Assembly: GCF_049808615.1 (NCBI RefSeq)
Contig: NZ_JBNCAN010000001.1
Coordinates: forward strand, 217,920-281,919
Source: Modicisalibacter sp049808615
GTDB taxonomy: Bacteria > Pseudomonadota > Gammaproteobacteria > Pseudomonadales > Halomonadaceae
Reading direction: 5' to 3'
Length of the DNA stretch: 64,000 bases
The position numbers and the translations under genes are program-made. The number at the start of each line of letters is the position of its first letter. Position 1 is the stretch's first letter. A model generated the notes under the pieces. It was given only the letters and a program-made list of their open reading frames with translations, searched no databases and was not told the DNA's origin. Below, piece by piece: positions 42,171 to 50,745 of this stretch.

Positions 42171-43652
42171 ATGAGCAACACGTCGACAGATCAGTCGCAA
42201 CAAACCGCTGAAGAAGGAGCGGTTTCATCACTGTCATTTCGTCTGGGAGCCTGGGGGGCAGCGGTACCACTACTGTTCTTCGTGATCTGGGCAATCAGTA
42301 CCAGCGTCCTAGGGCTTTCCTCTGAGATCGGCTTGGTGATGGGGGCCCTGTTCGGCATCACCCTGGGACTCTTCTTCTGCACCAGCAAATGGGAAGACTA
42401 CGCCAAGGGGCTGTTCGAAGGCCTGACCCAACCCGTGGGTGTCGTCGCCATCGTGGCTTGGTTCTATGCCGGCATGTTCGCTCAGGTGCTCCAGGTCGGC
42501 GGTCTGGTGGAAGGCCTGGTGTGGCTGGGGGCGATTTCCGACATGACCGGGGGCTGGTTCGTCGCTCTGACCTTCATCCTGGCTGCCATCTTCTCTACCG
42601 CCGTAGGTACCGGCTACGGTACGACCGTGGCCTTCTGTACGCTGATGTACCCTGCCGGCGTCGCCGTGGGCAGCGACCCGATAATGCTTTTTGCGGCAAT
42701 TCTTTCCGGCGCCATCTTCGGCGATAATCTGGCACCGGTATCGGACACCACTATCGTCTCCGCCACCACCCAGGATGCAGACGTGCCCGGGGTGGTGCGC
42801 AGTCGTTTCAAGTACTCGATCATGGCCGCCATTCCGGCAGCAATTCTTTATGTGCTGTTTGGCGGCGGTGGCGATACCAGCGCCGCCGACCCCGCCGCGC
42901 TTAACGCCATGATGGAGTCCACCGAACCGCTGGGTCTGGTGATGCTGGCGCCCTTCGCACTGGTACTGATCCTGGCACTGTCCGGTCAGCATCTGATTAC
43001 CTCGCTCACCTGGGGCATTCTGACCTCAATACCCACCATTGCCATCATCGGTACCGGTTCCCTATCCGAGATCATCGCCTTCGATGCAGATTCCGACACC
43101 GTGATTACCGGGGCACTAGTCAATGGGGTCCAGGGCTACGTCACCATGTCGATACTGATCCTGCTCATCGTTGCCGGGGCCTATCTCATGAAGCTCGGCG
43201 GCACCATGGAGATGATCACCGAGAAATTGATGTCCTGGATCAAGGATTCCGTGAAGCGTGCCGAAACCTCGATCTGGGGCATCGTCGCCCTGCTCAATAG
43301 CGCCATCACCATCAATACCGCCGCCGAGATCGCCGCCGCCCCCTTCGTTCGCGAACTCGGCACGCGCTATCACATCCATCGCTATCGGCGTGCCAACATG
43401 CTCGACGCGGTAACCTCCGCGCTGGGGTATATCTTCCCCTGGGGCGCACCGGTGCTGCTGGGCTGGTCGACGATCAAGTCGATGCAAGGCACCTACGACT
43501 GGCTGCCAGCGGTGGCGCCCACCGAAGTCTTCCCCTTCGTCTTTCAGGGCTGGTTCCTGGCGCTGATCATGCTGTTCGCCGCCCTGACCAGTTGGGGTCT
43601 GAAGTTCGAAGATGCTGACGGTAATGAGTTGAAGCATTCACCTGCAAGATGA
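42171..43652 (+). CDS. NhaC-family Na+/H+ antiporter
   Basis: A 493-residue inner-membrane antiporter with about twelve helices of the Na_H_antiporter (NhaC) family. Hallmark segments are FSTAVGTGYGTTVAFC, FAAILSGAIFGDNLAPVSDTTIVSA (positions about 170-195) and NSAITINTAAEIAAAPFVREL. It would expel Na+ in exchange for protons, suiting a halophile. It stands alone, 96 bp after ftrD, and is followed by a terminator. Confidence 0.88.
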   Translation: MSNTSTDQSQQTAEEGAVSSLSFRLGAWGAAVPLLFFVIWAISTSVLGLSSEIGLVMGALFGITLGLFFCTSKWEDYAKGLFEGLTQPVGVVAIVAWFYAGMFAQVLQVGGLVEGLVWLGAISDMTGGWFVALTFILAAIFSTAVGTGYGTTVAFCTLMYPAGVAVGSDPIMLFAAILSGAIFGDNLAPVSDTTIVSATTQDADVPGVVRSRFKYSIMAAIPAAILYVLFGGGGDTSAADPAALNAMMESTEPLGLVMLAPFALVLILALSGQHLITSLTWGILTSIPTIAIIGTGSLSEIIAFDADSDTVITGALVNGVQGYVTMSILILLIVAGAYLMKLGGTMEMITEKLMSWIKDSVKRAETSIWGIVALLNSAITINTAAEIAAAPFVRELGTRYHIHRYRRANMLDAVTSALGYIFPWGAPVLLGWSTIKSMQGTYDWLPAVAPTEVFPFVFQGWFLALIMLFAALTSWGLKFEDADGNELKHSPAR

Positions 43653-43673
43653 TCCGCATCAAGCAGTGTTGAG

Positions 43674-43714
43674 AACGCCCGGGTTAGACTGCTAATCAAT
43701 AACTCGGGGCGTTT
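43674..43714 (+). terminator. Intrinsic terminator after the antiporter gene
   Basis: AACGCCC (43674-43680) pairs with GGGCGTT (43707-43713), extended inward by GGGTTA/TAACTC with one bulge, giving an approximately 13-bp stem and a 13-nt loop, followed by TT. Confidence 0.65.
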
Positions 43715-43752
43715 GCCAACGCTCATCGCAAGCGCTTTCATGGGGAGCTTTC

Positions 43753-46080
43753 ATGGATCGTCACCAGGATACGTCAGCAACCACCCAGATAAACCCGCAA
43801 GAAACAACGCACGCAGCAAAAAGCGCTGCCAGGCAGTTGGTCGGCAATATCGCCGAACTTCAGCGCCAGCAAGGCCAGAACCTGCTGACCAATCTGCAAA
43901 GGCGCCAGCAGGACATGATCGAACCCGCGCTCGAGGGCAGGCTGAAGATGCCCGGCCCCGGCGACTGGCTCAGCTATCTGGTGGATGCAGGCGAGCGCAG
44001 CGTGTTGTTCTGGAACACCCTGCGAAAGCGCGCCGACAACACCCGGGCCCACGAGCAGGCCGGCTCACCGCCGCTGCTCAAGTTCGATTACGAGGTGTTG
44101 CTGGACGGCGCCGATCTCGAGGTTCCGGTCAACTATTCCCTGCTGCGCATTCTGCCCGGCAAGGACCAGCCCATCGACGAGATGCTGGCGCCGGTGATCG
44201 TCATCGATCCTCGCGGCGGCCACGGCGCCGGTATCGGCGGCTTCAAGCAGGATTCGGAAATCGGTGAGAGCCTGCGCGCCGGCCATCCCACTTATTTCAT
44301 CGCTTTCGGTTACTCTCCGGAACCTGGCCAGACCATGACCGATGTGGCAATGGCTCAAATACGCTTTATCGAACTCATTACCGCGCGGCACCCGAAAGCC
44401 AGTAAGCCGGTGATCATCGGTAACTGTCAGGCGGGTTGGGCGCTGATGGGGCTTGCCGCCGCCCGTCCGGAGCTGCCGGGGCTGGTCATCGTCAACGGCG
44501 CACCGCTGGCCTACTGGGCCGGCGAAAATGGCAGCAATCCGATGCGTTATGCCGGTGGCCTGATGGGCGGCGCCTGGGCCACCCGACTCGCCAGCGACCT
44601 CGGTAACGGACGCTTCGACGGTGCCTGGCTGGTCAGCAATTTCGAGAATCTCAATCCCTCCCATACCCTGTGGTCCAAGGGCTACCAGCTTTATGCGAAT
44701 ATCGATACCGAAGCGCCGCGCTTTCTTGACTTCGAGCGCTGGTGGGGTAGCCCCAACCTGTTCAATGCGGAGGAAATCGAAGCCATCGTCGATGATCTGT
44801 TCATCGGCAACCGGTTGGCCGGTGCCACGAGCGGCAGTGGTAATCTGCTCGATCTACGCGCCATCAAGACACCGGTGGTGGTGTTCTGTTCCTACGGCGA
44901 CAACATCACGCCGCCCCAGCAGGCGCTGGACTGGATCGTCGATCTCTACCCGGATGACTTCGCGCTGCAGAGCGCCGGGCGCACCATCGTCTATCTCAAG
45001 CATGCCAGTACGGGACACCTGGGCATCTTCGTTTCCGGCAAGGTGGCGCGTCGCGAGCACCGCCAGATGATCAATGCCATCGACGAGATCAAGGCGCTGC
45101 CGCCGGGGCTCTACGAGCTGATCATCGACGAGGTTCCCAACGGCGATGCCTGTGAGTATCAAGTGCATTTCGAATCCCGCGGCATTGCGGATATCCGAGC
45201 CCTCGACTCGGACGGTCACGACGAGGACCGGGAATTCATCGAAGTCGATCGCGTCTCCGAAATTACCAGTAACCTTTACGGCTGGATGGTACGTCCCTGG
45301 CTCAGCCGAGCAATCAATGAGCCCATGGCGGAGGCGCTGCGAAAGACACATCCGTTTCGTCTCAATCGCAGTCTCTGGGGTAGCCAGAACCCATTTCTCT
45401 GGTGGCTGCCTGGCGCCGCGGAGCAGGTGCGAGAAACTCGCCATTCCATCGATCCGCAAAACCCGCTGCTGGCCTGGCAGGACTTGGCGTCACGCAATAT
45501 CGTCAATACGCTGGATACCTGGCGAGATATCCGTGATGCCAGCAATGAGACCAAATTTCATGCGATCTACGGTTACCTGAGCCTGCTTAGCGGTGCAACC
45601 AGTTCGCCCACGGAAAAACGCCGCAACGAAAGCGAGGAGCGCGAACGCATCGAGCAGCTCAAAGATGCACTATCGGAAGGCGGCGAGCTGGAAGCCGCTC
45701 TGCGGGTGCTGCTGCTGTTCGCCAAGGCGGAGGGCAAGTTGTCCAAGTCAGCCTTGGAGACCGTCGTTCAGGGCTATCGCAAGGCGTCGACGCATCTTCC
45801 GGATATCGCGACGATTCGCGAGATCACCCGCCAGCAGAACCTGCTGGTCTTCGCCTATCCCGAGGAAAGCCTGCAACAGCTACCGAATCTGGTACCGGAG
45901 GCGGAGGCCCGGCAGCGCATACTCGACACCATTCCCAAGATCGAGCCGGCCTGGTGCGACGGCGAGGGCGAGACCGGAAAGCTGTGGCGTCATCTAAACG
46001 AGATTTTCGAACAGCCTTCGAGCCGGTCGTCAAGCCGCCCGAAGAGCCAATCGCCGCGTAGATCGTCGAAAGCCAAATGA
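43753..46080 (+). CDS. DUF3141 alpha/beta hydrolase (PHA-synthase-like nucleophile)
   Basis: A 775-residue cytosolic protein. The N-terminal helical part (about residues 20-110) precedes an alpha/beta hydrolase core with IDPRGGHGAGIGGFK and the elbow GNCQAGW, placing Cys225 at the nucleophile position as in PHA synthases (GxCxG). A possible acid and His are in FCSYGDNITPP and HASTGHLGIF. The C-terminal ~250 residues are helical and of unknown function. Its stop overlaps the MlaE-like gene by 4 bp, so it belongs to an MCE transport operon. Activity is unknown. Confidence 0.75.
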   Translation: MDRHQDTSATTQINPQETTHAAKSAARQLVGNIAELQRQQGQNLLTNLQRRQQDMIEPALEGRLKMPGPGDWLSYLVDAGERSVLFWNTLRKRADNTRAHEQAGSPPLLKFDYEVLLDGADLEVPVNYSLLRILPGKDQPIDEMLAPVIVIDPRGGHGAGIGGFKQDSEIGESLRAGHPTYFIAFGYSPEPGQTMTDVAMAQIRFIELITARHPKASKPVIIGNCQAGWALMGLAAARPELPGLVIVNGAPLAYWAGENGSNPMRYAGGLMGGAWATRLASDLGNGRFDGAWLVSNFENLNPSHTLWSKGYQLYANIDTEAPRFLDFERWWGSPNLFNAEEIEAIVDDLFIGNRLAGATSGSGNLLDLRAIKTPVVVFCSYGDNITPPQQALDWIVDLYPDDFALQSAGRTIVYLKHASTGHLGIFVSGKVARREHRQMINAIDEIKALPPGLYELIIDEVPNGDACEYQVHFESRGIADIRALDSDGHDEDREFIEVDRVSEITSNLYGWMVRPWLSRAINEPMAEALRKTHPFRLNRSLWGSQNPFLWWLPGAAEQVRETRHSIDPQNPLLAWQDLASRNIVNTLDTWRDIRDASNETKFHAIYGYLSLLSGATSSPTEKRRNESEERERIEQLKDALSEGGELEAALRVLLLFAKAEGKLSKSALETVVQGYRKASTHLPDIATIREITRQQNLLVFAYPEESLQQLPNLVPEAEARQRILDTIPKIEPAWCDGEGETGKLWRHLNEIFEQPSSRSSSRPKSQSPRRSSKAK

Positions 46081-47219
46081 ACCTCGGCACGAGCCGAGCC
46101 GGTCGACTCGACGATCAGCCCGACAGTTTGCATATCATCGGCGACTGGACGCTTGCCTACTACCCCGATCTAAAGGAACAGATCGACGCTTTCAAGACGC
46201 AGACCGAGAACGGCAACGGCCTCAATAGAAGCGTCGATTTAAGCGCAATCGAGACCCTGGATACCGCCGGGGCTGCGCTGCTGATCGACCTGCTCGGCGT
46301 CCAGCGCATGACGGCGATCCTGCAGGGGTCGTCGGATATACCACCCGCCCGTCGGGCGCTGCTGGACACCATGGTCCGCGCCATGGCAACGCCATTGACG
46401 CCGGAAGTCTGCAGAATGTCGCAACCGCTGGTCTTTCTGGCGCAAACCGGTGAGCGAGTCAAAGGTTTCTGGCGACAGCAACGCCTGCTGCTCGGCTTCA
46501 TCGGTCTGATCCTGAGCACGCTGGTGACGACTCTGTTGCGCCCCAGGCGCTGGCGCATGACTGCGCTGGTCGCACAGATCCATCAGACTGGTCTCAACGC
46601 CATTGGCATCGTCGCCCTGCTGACCTTCCTGGTCGGGGCGGTAGTGGCCTTTCTCGGCGCCACGGTGCTGCAGAGCTTCGGCGCAACGATCTATACGGTC
46701 AATCTTGTCGCCTTTTCCTTCCTGCGGGAATTCGGCGTGTTGCTGGCGACCATTCTGCTTGCCGGACGCACCACCAGCGCCTTTACCGCCCAGATCGGCT
46801 CGATGAAGGCCAACGAGGAGATCGATGCCATTCGCGCCTTCGGGCTAAACCCTGTCGAGCTTCTGGTGCTGCCTCGAGTGCTTGCCATACTGGTGACACT
46901 GCCGATCCTGACGTTCGTGGGCATGTTGAGCGGCATCCTTGGCGGGGCACTGGTGTGTCTGCTGGTCCTGGACATTACGGCGCTGCAGTTCTTCACCATC
47001 CTGCAGAACGTGGCACCTCACCACTTCATCGTCGGCCTGTCCAAGGCGCCGTTATTTGCCTTTTTCATCGCGGCCATCGGCTGTCTGGAAGGCTTCAAGG
47101 TCAGCGGCAGCGCCCAGTCCGTGGGGGAACACACCACCTCTAGCGTGGTGCAGTCGATCTTCATGGTGATTCTGCTGGACGCCATCGCCGCGCTGTTCTT
47201 CATGGAGATGGGATGGTGA
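46077..47219 (+). CDS. MCE-system ABC permease with N-terminal STAS domain
   Basis: A 380-residue inner-membrane protein of the MlaE/YrbE family. Residues about 15-100 form a STAS domain (SAIETLDTAGAALLIDLLG), and the permease starts near residue 150 with the conserved FLREFGVLLATILLAGRTTSAFTAQIGSMKANEEIDAIRAFGLNP segment (about residues 222-266). The STAS fusion replaces the separate MlaB protein of E. coli. It forms the membrane core with the ATPase and MlaD-like subunit downstream. Confidence 0.9.
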   Translation: MNLGTSRAGRLDDQPDSLHIIGDWTLAYYPDLKEQIDAFKTQTENGNGLNRSVDLSAIETLDTAGAALLIDLLGVQRMTAILQGSSDIPPARRALLDTMVRAMATPLTPEVCRMSQPLVFLAQTGERVKGFWRQQRLLLGFIGLILSTLVTTLLRPRRWRMTALVAQIHQTGLNAIGIVALLTFLVGAVVAFLGATVLQSFGATIYTVNLVAFSFLREFGVLLATILLAGRTTSAFTAQIGSMKANEEIDAIRAFGLNPVELLVLPRVLAILVTLPILTFVGMLSGILGGALVCLLVLDITALQFFTILQNVAPHHFIVGLSKAPLFAFFIAAIGCLEGFKVSGSAQSVGEHTTSSVVQSIFMVILLDAIAALFFMEMGW

Positions 47220-48028
47220 GCCTCGATAAAGACAAGCCGATGAGCGGCGACCACGTTCTGATCAGGATACGCGACCTGGGGAATCGCTTCGGTGAGCATG
47301 TCGTGCATGAACATCTCGATCTGGACGTCTATCGCGGAGAGATCCTTGGTGTGGTAGGGGGCTCCGGCAGCGGCAAGTCGGTATTGCTGCGCAGTATCGT
47401 CGGATTGCTGCGCCCGAGTGCCGGCAGCATCGAAGTGTTCGGTGAGGATCTGCAGGGGCTGACGACCGGGCGCCGCTCCCTGCTGGAACGGCGCTTCGGC
47501 GTACTGTTTCAGCGCGGCGCGCTGTTCTCTTCCTTGAATCTGCAGGAGAACGTGGCCTTTCCGGTGATCGAGCACCTGGGGCTTGCACGCGCCGAGGCGG
47601 AGTTCCTGGCCCGGGTCAAGCTGTCCCTGGTGGGCCTGCCGGCAAATGCCGCCCTGCAATACCCGGCGGAACTCTCCGGGGGGATGATCAAGCGGGCTGC
47701 CCTGGCCCGGGCATTGGCCCTGGACCCGGAGGTGCTGTTTCTCGACGAACCCACCGCGGGGCTCGATCCCATCGGCGCGGCGGCCTTCGACCAGCTGCTG
47801 TTGACCTTGCGAGACGCCCTGGATCTGAGCGTGTTTCTAGTTACTCATGATCTGGATACCCTGTACAGCACCTGCGATCGGGTCGCCGTGCTATCCCGAC
47901 GAAAGGTGCTGGCGGCGGATCGTCTGGAAGTGGTCGAAAAAGTGGACGACCCCTGGGTCCGCGACTACTTCCATGGTCCTCGTGCGCGCTTGGCGCGGCA
48001 ACATCCTGATTCCTCGGAGGTGAGCTGA
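47213..48028 (+). CDS. MCE-system ABC ATPase, MlaF-like
   Basis: A 271-residue ATPase. Walker A GGSGSGKSVLLRS, Q-loop FQRGALF, signature LSGGMIKRAALAR and Walker B VLFLDEPTAGLDP are all present, as is the MlaF-type FLVTHDLDTLY switch His. It powers lipid movement by the permease. It overlaps the permease by 7 bp. Confidence 0.92.
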   Translation: MVSLDKDKPMSGDHVLIRIRDLGNRFGEHVVHEHLDLDVYRGEILGVVGGSGSGKSVLLRSIVGLLRPSAGSIEVFGEDLQGLTTGRRSLLERRFGVLFQRGALFSSLNLQENVAFPVIEHLGLARAEAEFLARVKLSLVGLPANAALQYPAELSGGMIKRAALARALALDPEVLFLDEPTAGLDPIGAAAFDQLLLTLRDALDLSVFLVTHDLDTLYSTCDRVAVLSRRKVLAADRLEVVEKVDDPWVRDYFHGPRARLARQHPDSSEVS

Positions 48029-48029
48029 T

Positions 48030-48917
48030 ATGGAACCTCGTGCCCATCATGTGCTGATAGGCCTGTTCACCCTCATTGCTCTTGGCGGCATATTGCTGTT
48101 CGCCCTCTGGCTGGGCAAGTCGAGCGTCGAACGCGACTATAGCTACTACGAGATACGCTTCAATCAGGCCGTCAGCGGACTGGCCGTGGGCAATGCGGTG
48201 CAATACAACGGCATCCGGGTAGGCAACGTGCTGGATCTGATGTTGAGCCCGGACGACCCCGGCCAGGTGCGGGCGCTGGTGCGCGTCTACAGCGACATCC
48301 CGATCAAGGAAGACACCCGGGCCAGCCTGACGCTGGCCAACATCACCGGCAGCATGAGCGTTCAACTCAGTGGCGGCACGCCACAAAGTCCGGATCTTGC
48401 CAGTGATCCCGATCAGCCAGCGGTGATCATCGCCGAACCCTCACCCCTTCGCTCATTCCTGGCGGATGGTGAAACCCTGGTCGGCAGCCTCGATCAACTG
48501 CTGAACAACGCCAATCGGCTGCTGTCGGCGGATAACGTCGGGCGGGTCGAGCGTATCCTGTCGGATGTGGCGCTAATCACCGCTTCGCTGGCGGCACAGC
48601 GCGGTGAGCTTGCTCAGGCGGCGACGCACTTCAACCAGGCCGGCCAGAAGGTCAACGCGCTGCTGGAAAATCAGGCAAGCGTGGCGTTCGACGACGCCCA
48701 GCGCGGGATGACGACCCTGGCCCGCACGAGCGCCCGTCTCGAAGCCTTGCTTGCAAACAACGAAGCCTCTCTCGACCAGGGATTGAGCGATTTCGGGCCG
48801 GCCATCAACGAGCTGAACAGCGTGCTGGCCAACCTGAACCGCATCACCCGGCGCTTCGAGGAAAACCCCTCCCAGTATCTGTTCAAGGGCGACACCCTGC
48901 CGGAGTTTTCACCATGA
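48030..48917 (+). CDS. MCE-domain substrate-binding protein, MlaD-like
   Basis: A 295-residue protein anchored by an N-terminal transmembrane helix (about residues 10-30), followed by one MCE domain (YEIRFNQAVSGLAVGNAVQYNGIRVG) and a long helical C-terminal extension that could form a tunnel. It would bind phospholipid in the periplasm. The order permease-ATPase-MCE-lipoprotein is the usual minimal MCE operon. Confidence 0.9.
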   Translation: MEPRAHHVLIGLFTLIALGGILLFALWLGKSSVERDYSYYEIRFNQAVSGLAVGNAVQYNGIRVGNVLDLMLSPDDPGQVRALVRVYSDIPIKEDTRASLTLANITGSMSVQLSGGTPQSPDLASDPDQPAVIIAEPSPLRSFLADGETLVGSLDQLLNNANRLLSADNVGRVERILSDVALITASLAAQRGELAQAATHFNQAGQKVNALLENQASVAFDDAQRGMTTLARTSARLEALLANNEASLDQGLSDFGPAINELNSVLANLNRITRRFEENPSQYLFKGDTLPEFSP

Positions 48918-49561
48918 GCGCGAGCAGCAAGAGCACCCATCGGCGGGCCGCTGCCTGGAAATTTCTTGTCCTGATGATCCTGGCGAGCTCCCTGGCGGCC
49001 TGCACCCTGCTTCCCGGAGCGGAGCCGGCGCGAACCTTCATCCTGCCGGTCGGCGCGCAGGCGCCCTCAAGTAATGCACCGCTGGATGCCACGCTGCAGG
49101 TTGCAACGCCGCGGGCCAATGCGATCCTGAAGAACCGTCGCATTCTGGTCATGCCGTCATCGAACGAATTGAGTGTCTACAAGGGAGCGCGCTGGAGTAC
49201 GGATGTGCCTGTTCTGCTGCGCGATCGCCTGATCGAGGCATTTCGCCAGAGTGGCCGTCTGACCGGCGTATTTGCCGGCAGTGCCCCGGTCAGGAGCGAC
49301 TTCATGCTGCTCAGCGAACTGGATGCCTTTCACAGCGAGTATCAGGCAGACACCCCTTGGGTCGTCATTCGCCTCGACGCCCAGCTGATCGAAGGTGCCA
49401 GCCGCCGTTTGCTGGCCAATCGGTATTTCACGGTGCGCATCAAGAGCGAGGGTACGCGCATTGAATCCGTCGTCGATGCTTTTGGCCGGGCGGCGGATGA
49501 ACTCAGTGAGCAACTACTTGACTGGGGGCTCGCCAATATTGCCGATCATGTTGAAAGCTGA
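48914..49561 (+). CDS. ABC-transport auxiliary lipoprotein, PqiC/YmbA-like
   Basis: A 215-residue lipoprotein with signal peptide and lipobox SLAAC (about residue 30). The domain matches ABC_trans_aux: RTFILPVG, IALKN-like strands NRRILVMPSSNELSVYKGARWSTDVPVLLRDRLIEAF (positions about 74-110) and a VVIRLDAQLI strand. It would sit in the outer membrane and connect the MCE machine to it. It overlaps the MCE gene by 4 bp. Confidence 0.85.
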   Translation: MSASSKSTHRRAAAWKFLVLMILASSLAACTLLPGAEPARTFILPVGAQAPSSNAPLDATLQVATPRANAILKNRRILVMPSSNELSVYKGARWSTDVPVLLRDRLIEAFRQSGRLTGVFAGSAPVRSDFMLLSELDAFHSEYQADTPWVVIRLDAQLIEGASRRLLANRYFTVRIKSEGTRIESVVDAFGRAADELSEQLLDWGLANIADHVES

Positions 49562-49668
49562 TCGATATCAAGCGATGTTCAGGACACAAGTACTAGACTG
49601 CCAGTAACGTTTGCCAGCTAATTTTATCGCCCCGCTACTGAGCCCTTTTGAGCGACAGGAACAATGCC

Positions 49669-50745
49669 ATGAAGCATGCGAACAGGAAATCCCTCATCAA
49701 GCTATCGATCATTGCCGGCATCGTCCTGGTCCTGGCACTGCTGGCCTGGCAGCTGTACAAGCCCGAGGGGCTGCCCGAAGGCTTCGCCAGCGGCAATGGT
49801 CGCATCGAGGCCACGGAGATCGATGTGGCCACCAAGCTCAGCGGTCGCTTGATGGACGTGCTGGTGGACGAGGGGGATTTCGTCGAGCCGGGTCAGGTGA
49901 TCGCGCGCATGAACACCGACACCCTGGAAGCCGAACTGGCCCAGGCCAGGGCTCAGGCGCGCCAGGCGGAAAACGCGCTGAACACGGCCCGCAGCGTGGT
50001 GGCTCAGCGTAAAAGCGAACACGAGACCGCCAAATCCGTGGTCAATCAGCGTCAGGCAGAGCTTGATGCCGCCCAGAAGCGCTATCAGCGCTCCGCCACC
50101 CTGGTAGAACGTAATGCGCTTTCGCGTCAGCAGCTCGACGATGATCTGGCGGCCCGCCAGAGCGCCGAGGCCGCCTTGGCGGCCGCCCGCTCCCAGGTGC
50201 TGTCCGCGGAGGCGGGCATCGAATCCGCCCGCTCCCAGGTGGTCGAGGCGCAGTCCGCCATCGAAGCCGCTAAAGCCGCCGTTTCCCGTGTCCAGGCGGA
50301 TATCGACGATAGTGAGCTGAAAGCGGATCGCGTGGCCCGGGTGCAATATCGCATTGCCCAACCGGGTGAGGTGTTGGGCGCCGGCGCCAAGATCCTCAAC
50401 CTGGTGGATCTGACCGATGTCTACATGACCTTCTTCTTGCCTACTCGTGACGTGGGCCGGGTCGGTATCCATGATTCGGCGCATATCGTGCTCGATGCGA
50501 TCCCGGATTATGTGGTTCCGGCGCGCATCAGTTTTGTGGCGAGCGTCGCCCAGTTCACCCCCAAGGCCGTGGAAACCGAGAACGAACGGGAAAAACTGAT
50601 GTTCCGGGTCAAGGCGCGGCTCGACCCGGAGCTTTTGATGAAATACGTGGAGCAGGTCAAGACCGGTTTACCCGGAGTGGCCTATGTAAAACTTGATGAT
50701 GACGCGCAGTGGCCTGAAGAACTCAAGATCAACGTGAGGCCATAA
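49669..50745 (+). CDS. yhiI: HlyD-family adaptor, YhiI-like
   Basis: A 358-residue membrane-fusion protein. An N-terminal transmembrane anchor (about residues 10-28) is followed by the lipoyl half-motif GNGRIEATEIDVATKLSGRL (positions about 42-62), a long Ala/Gln/Glu-rich coiled coil (about 90-220) and a beta-barrel domain. The gene precedes an RbbA-like ATPase-permease and a YhhJ-like permease exactly as in E. coli yhiI-rbbA-yhhJ. ATG 49669 with AGGA 8 nt upstream is preferred to an open start at 49648. Confidence 0.85.
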   Translation: MKHANRKSLIKLSIIAGIVLVLALLAWQLYKPEGLPEGFASGNGRIEATEIDVATKLSGRLMDVLVDEGDFVEPGQVIARMNTDTLEAELAQARAQARQAENALNTARSVVAQRKSEHETAKSVVNQRQAELDAAQKRYQRSATLVERNALSRQQLDDDLAARQSAEAALAAARSQVLSAEAGIESARSQVVEAQSAIEAAKAAVSRVQADIDDSELKADRVARVQYRIAQPGEVLGAGAKILNLVDLTDVYMTFFLPTRDVGRVGIHDSAHIVLDAIPDYVVPARISFVASVAQFTPKAVETENEREKLMFRVKARLDPELLMKYVEQVKTGLPGVAYVKLDDDAQWPEELKINVRP

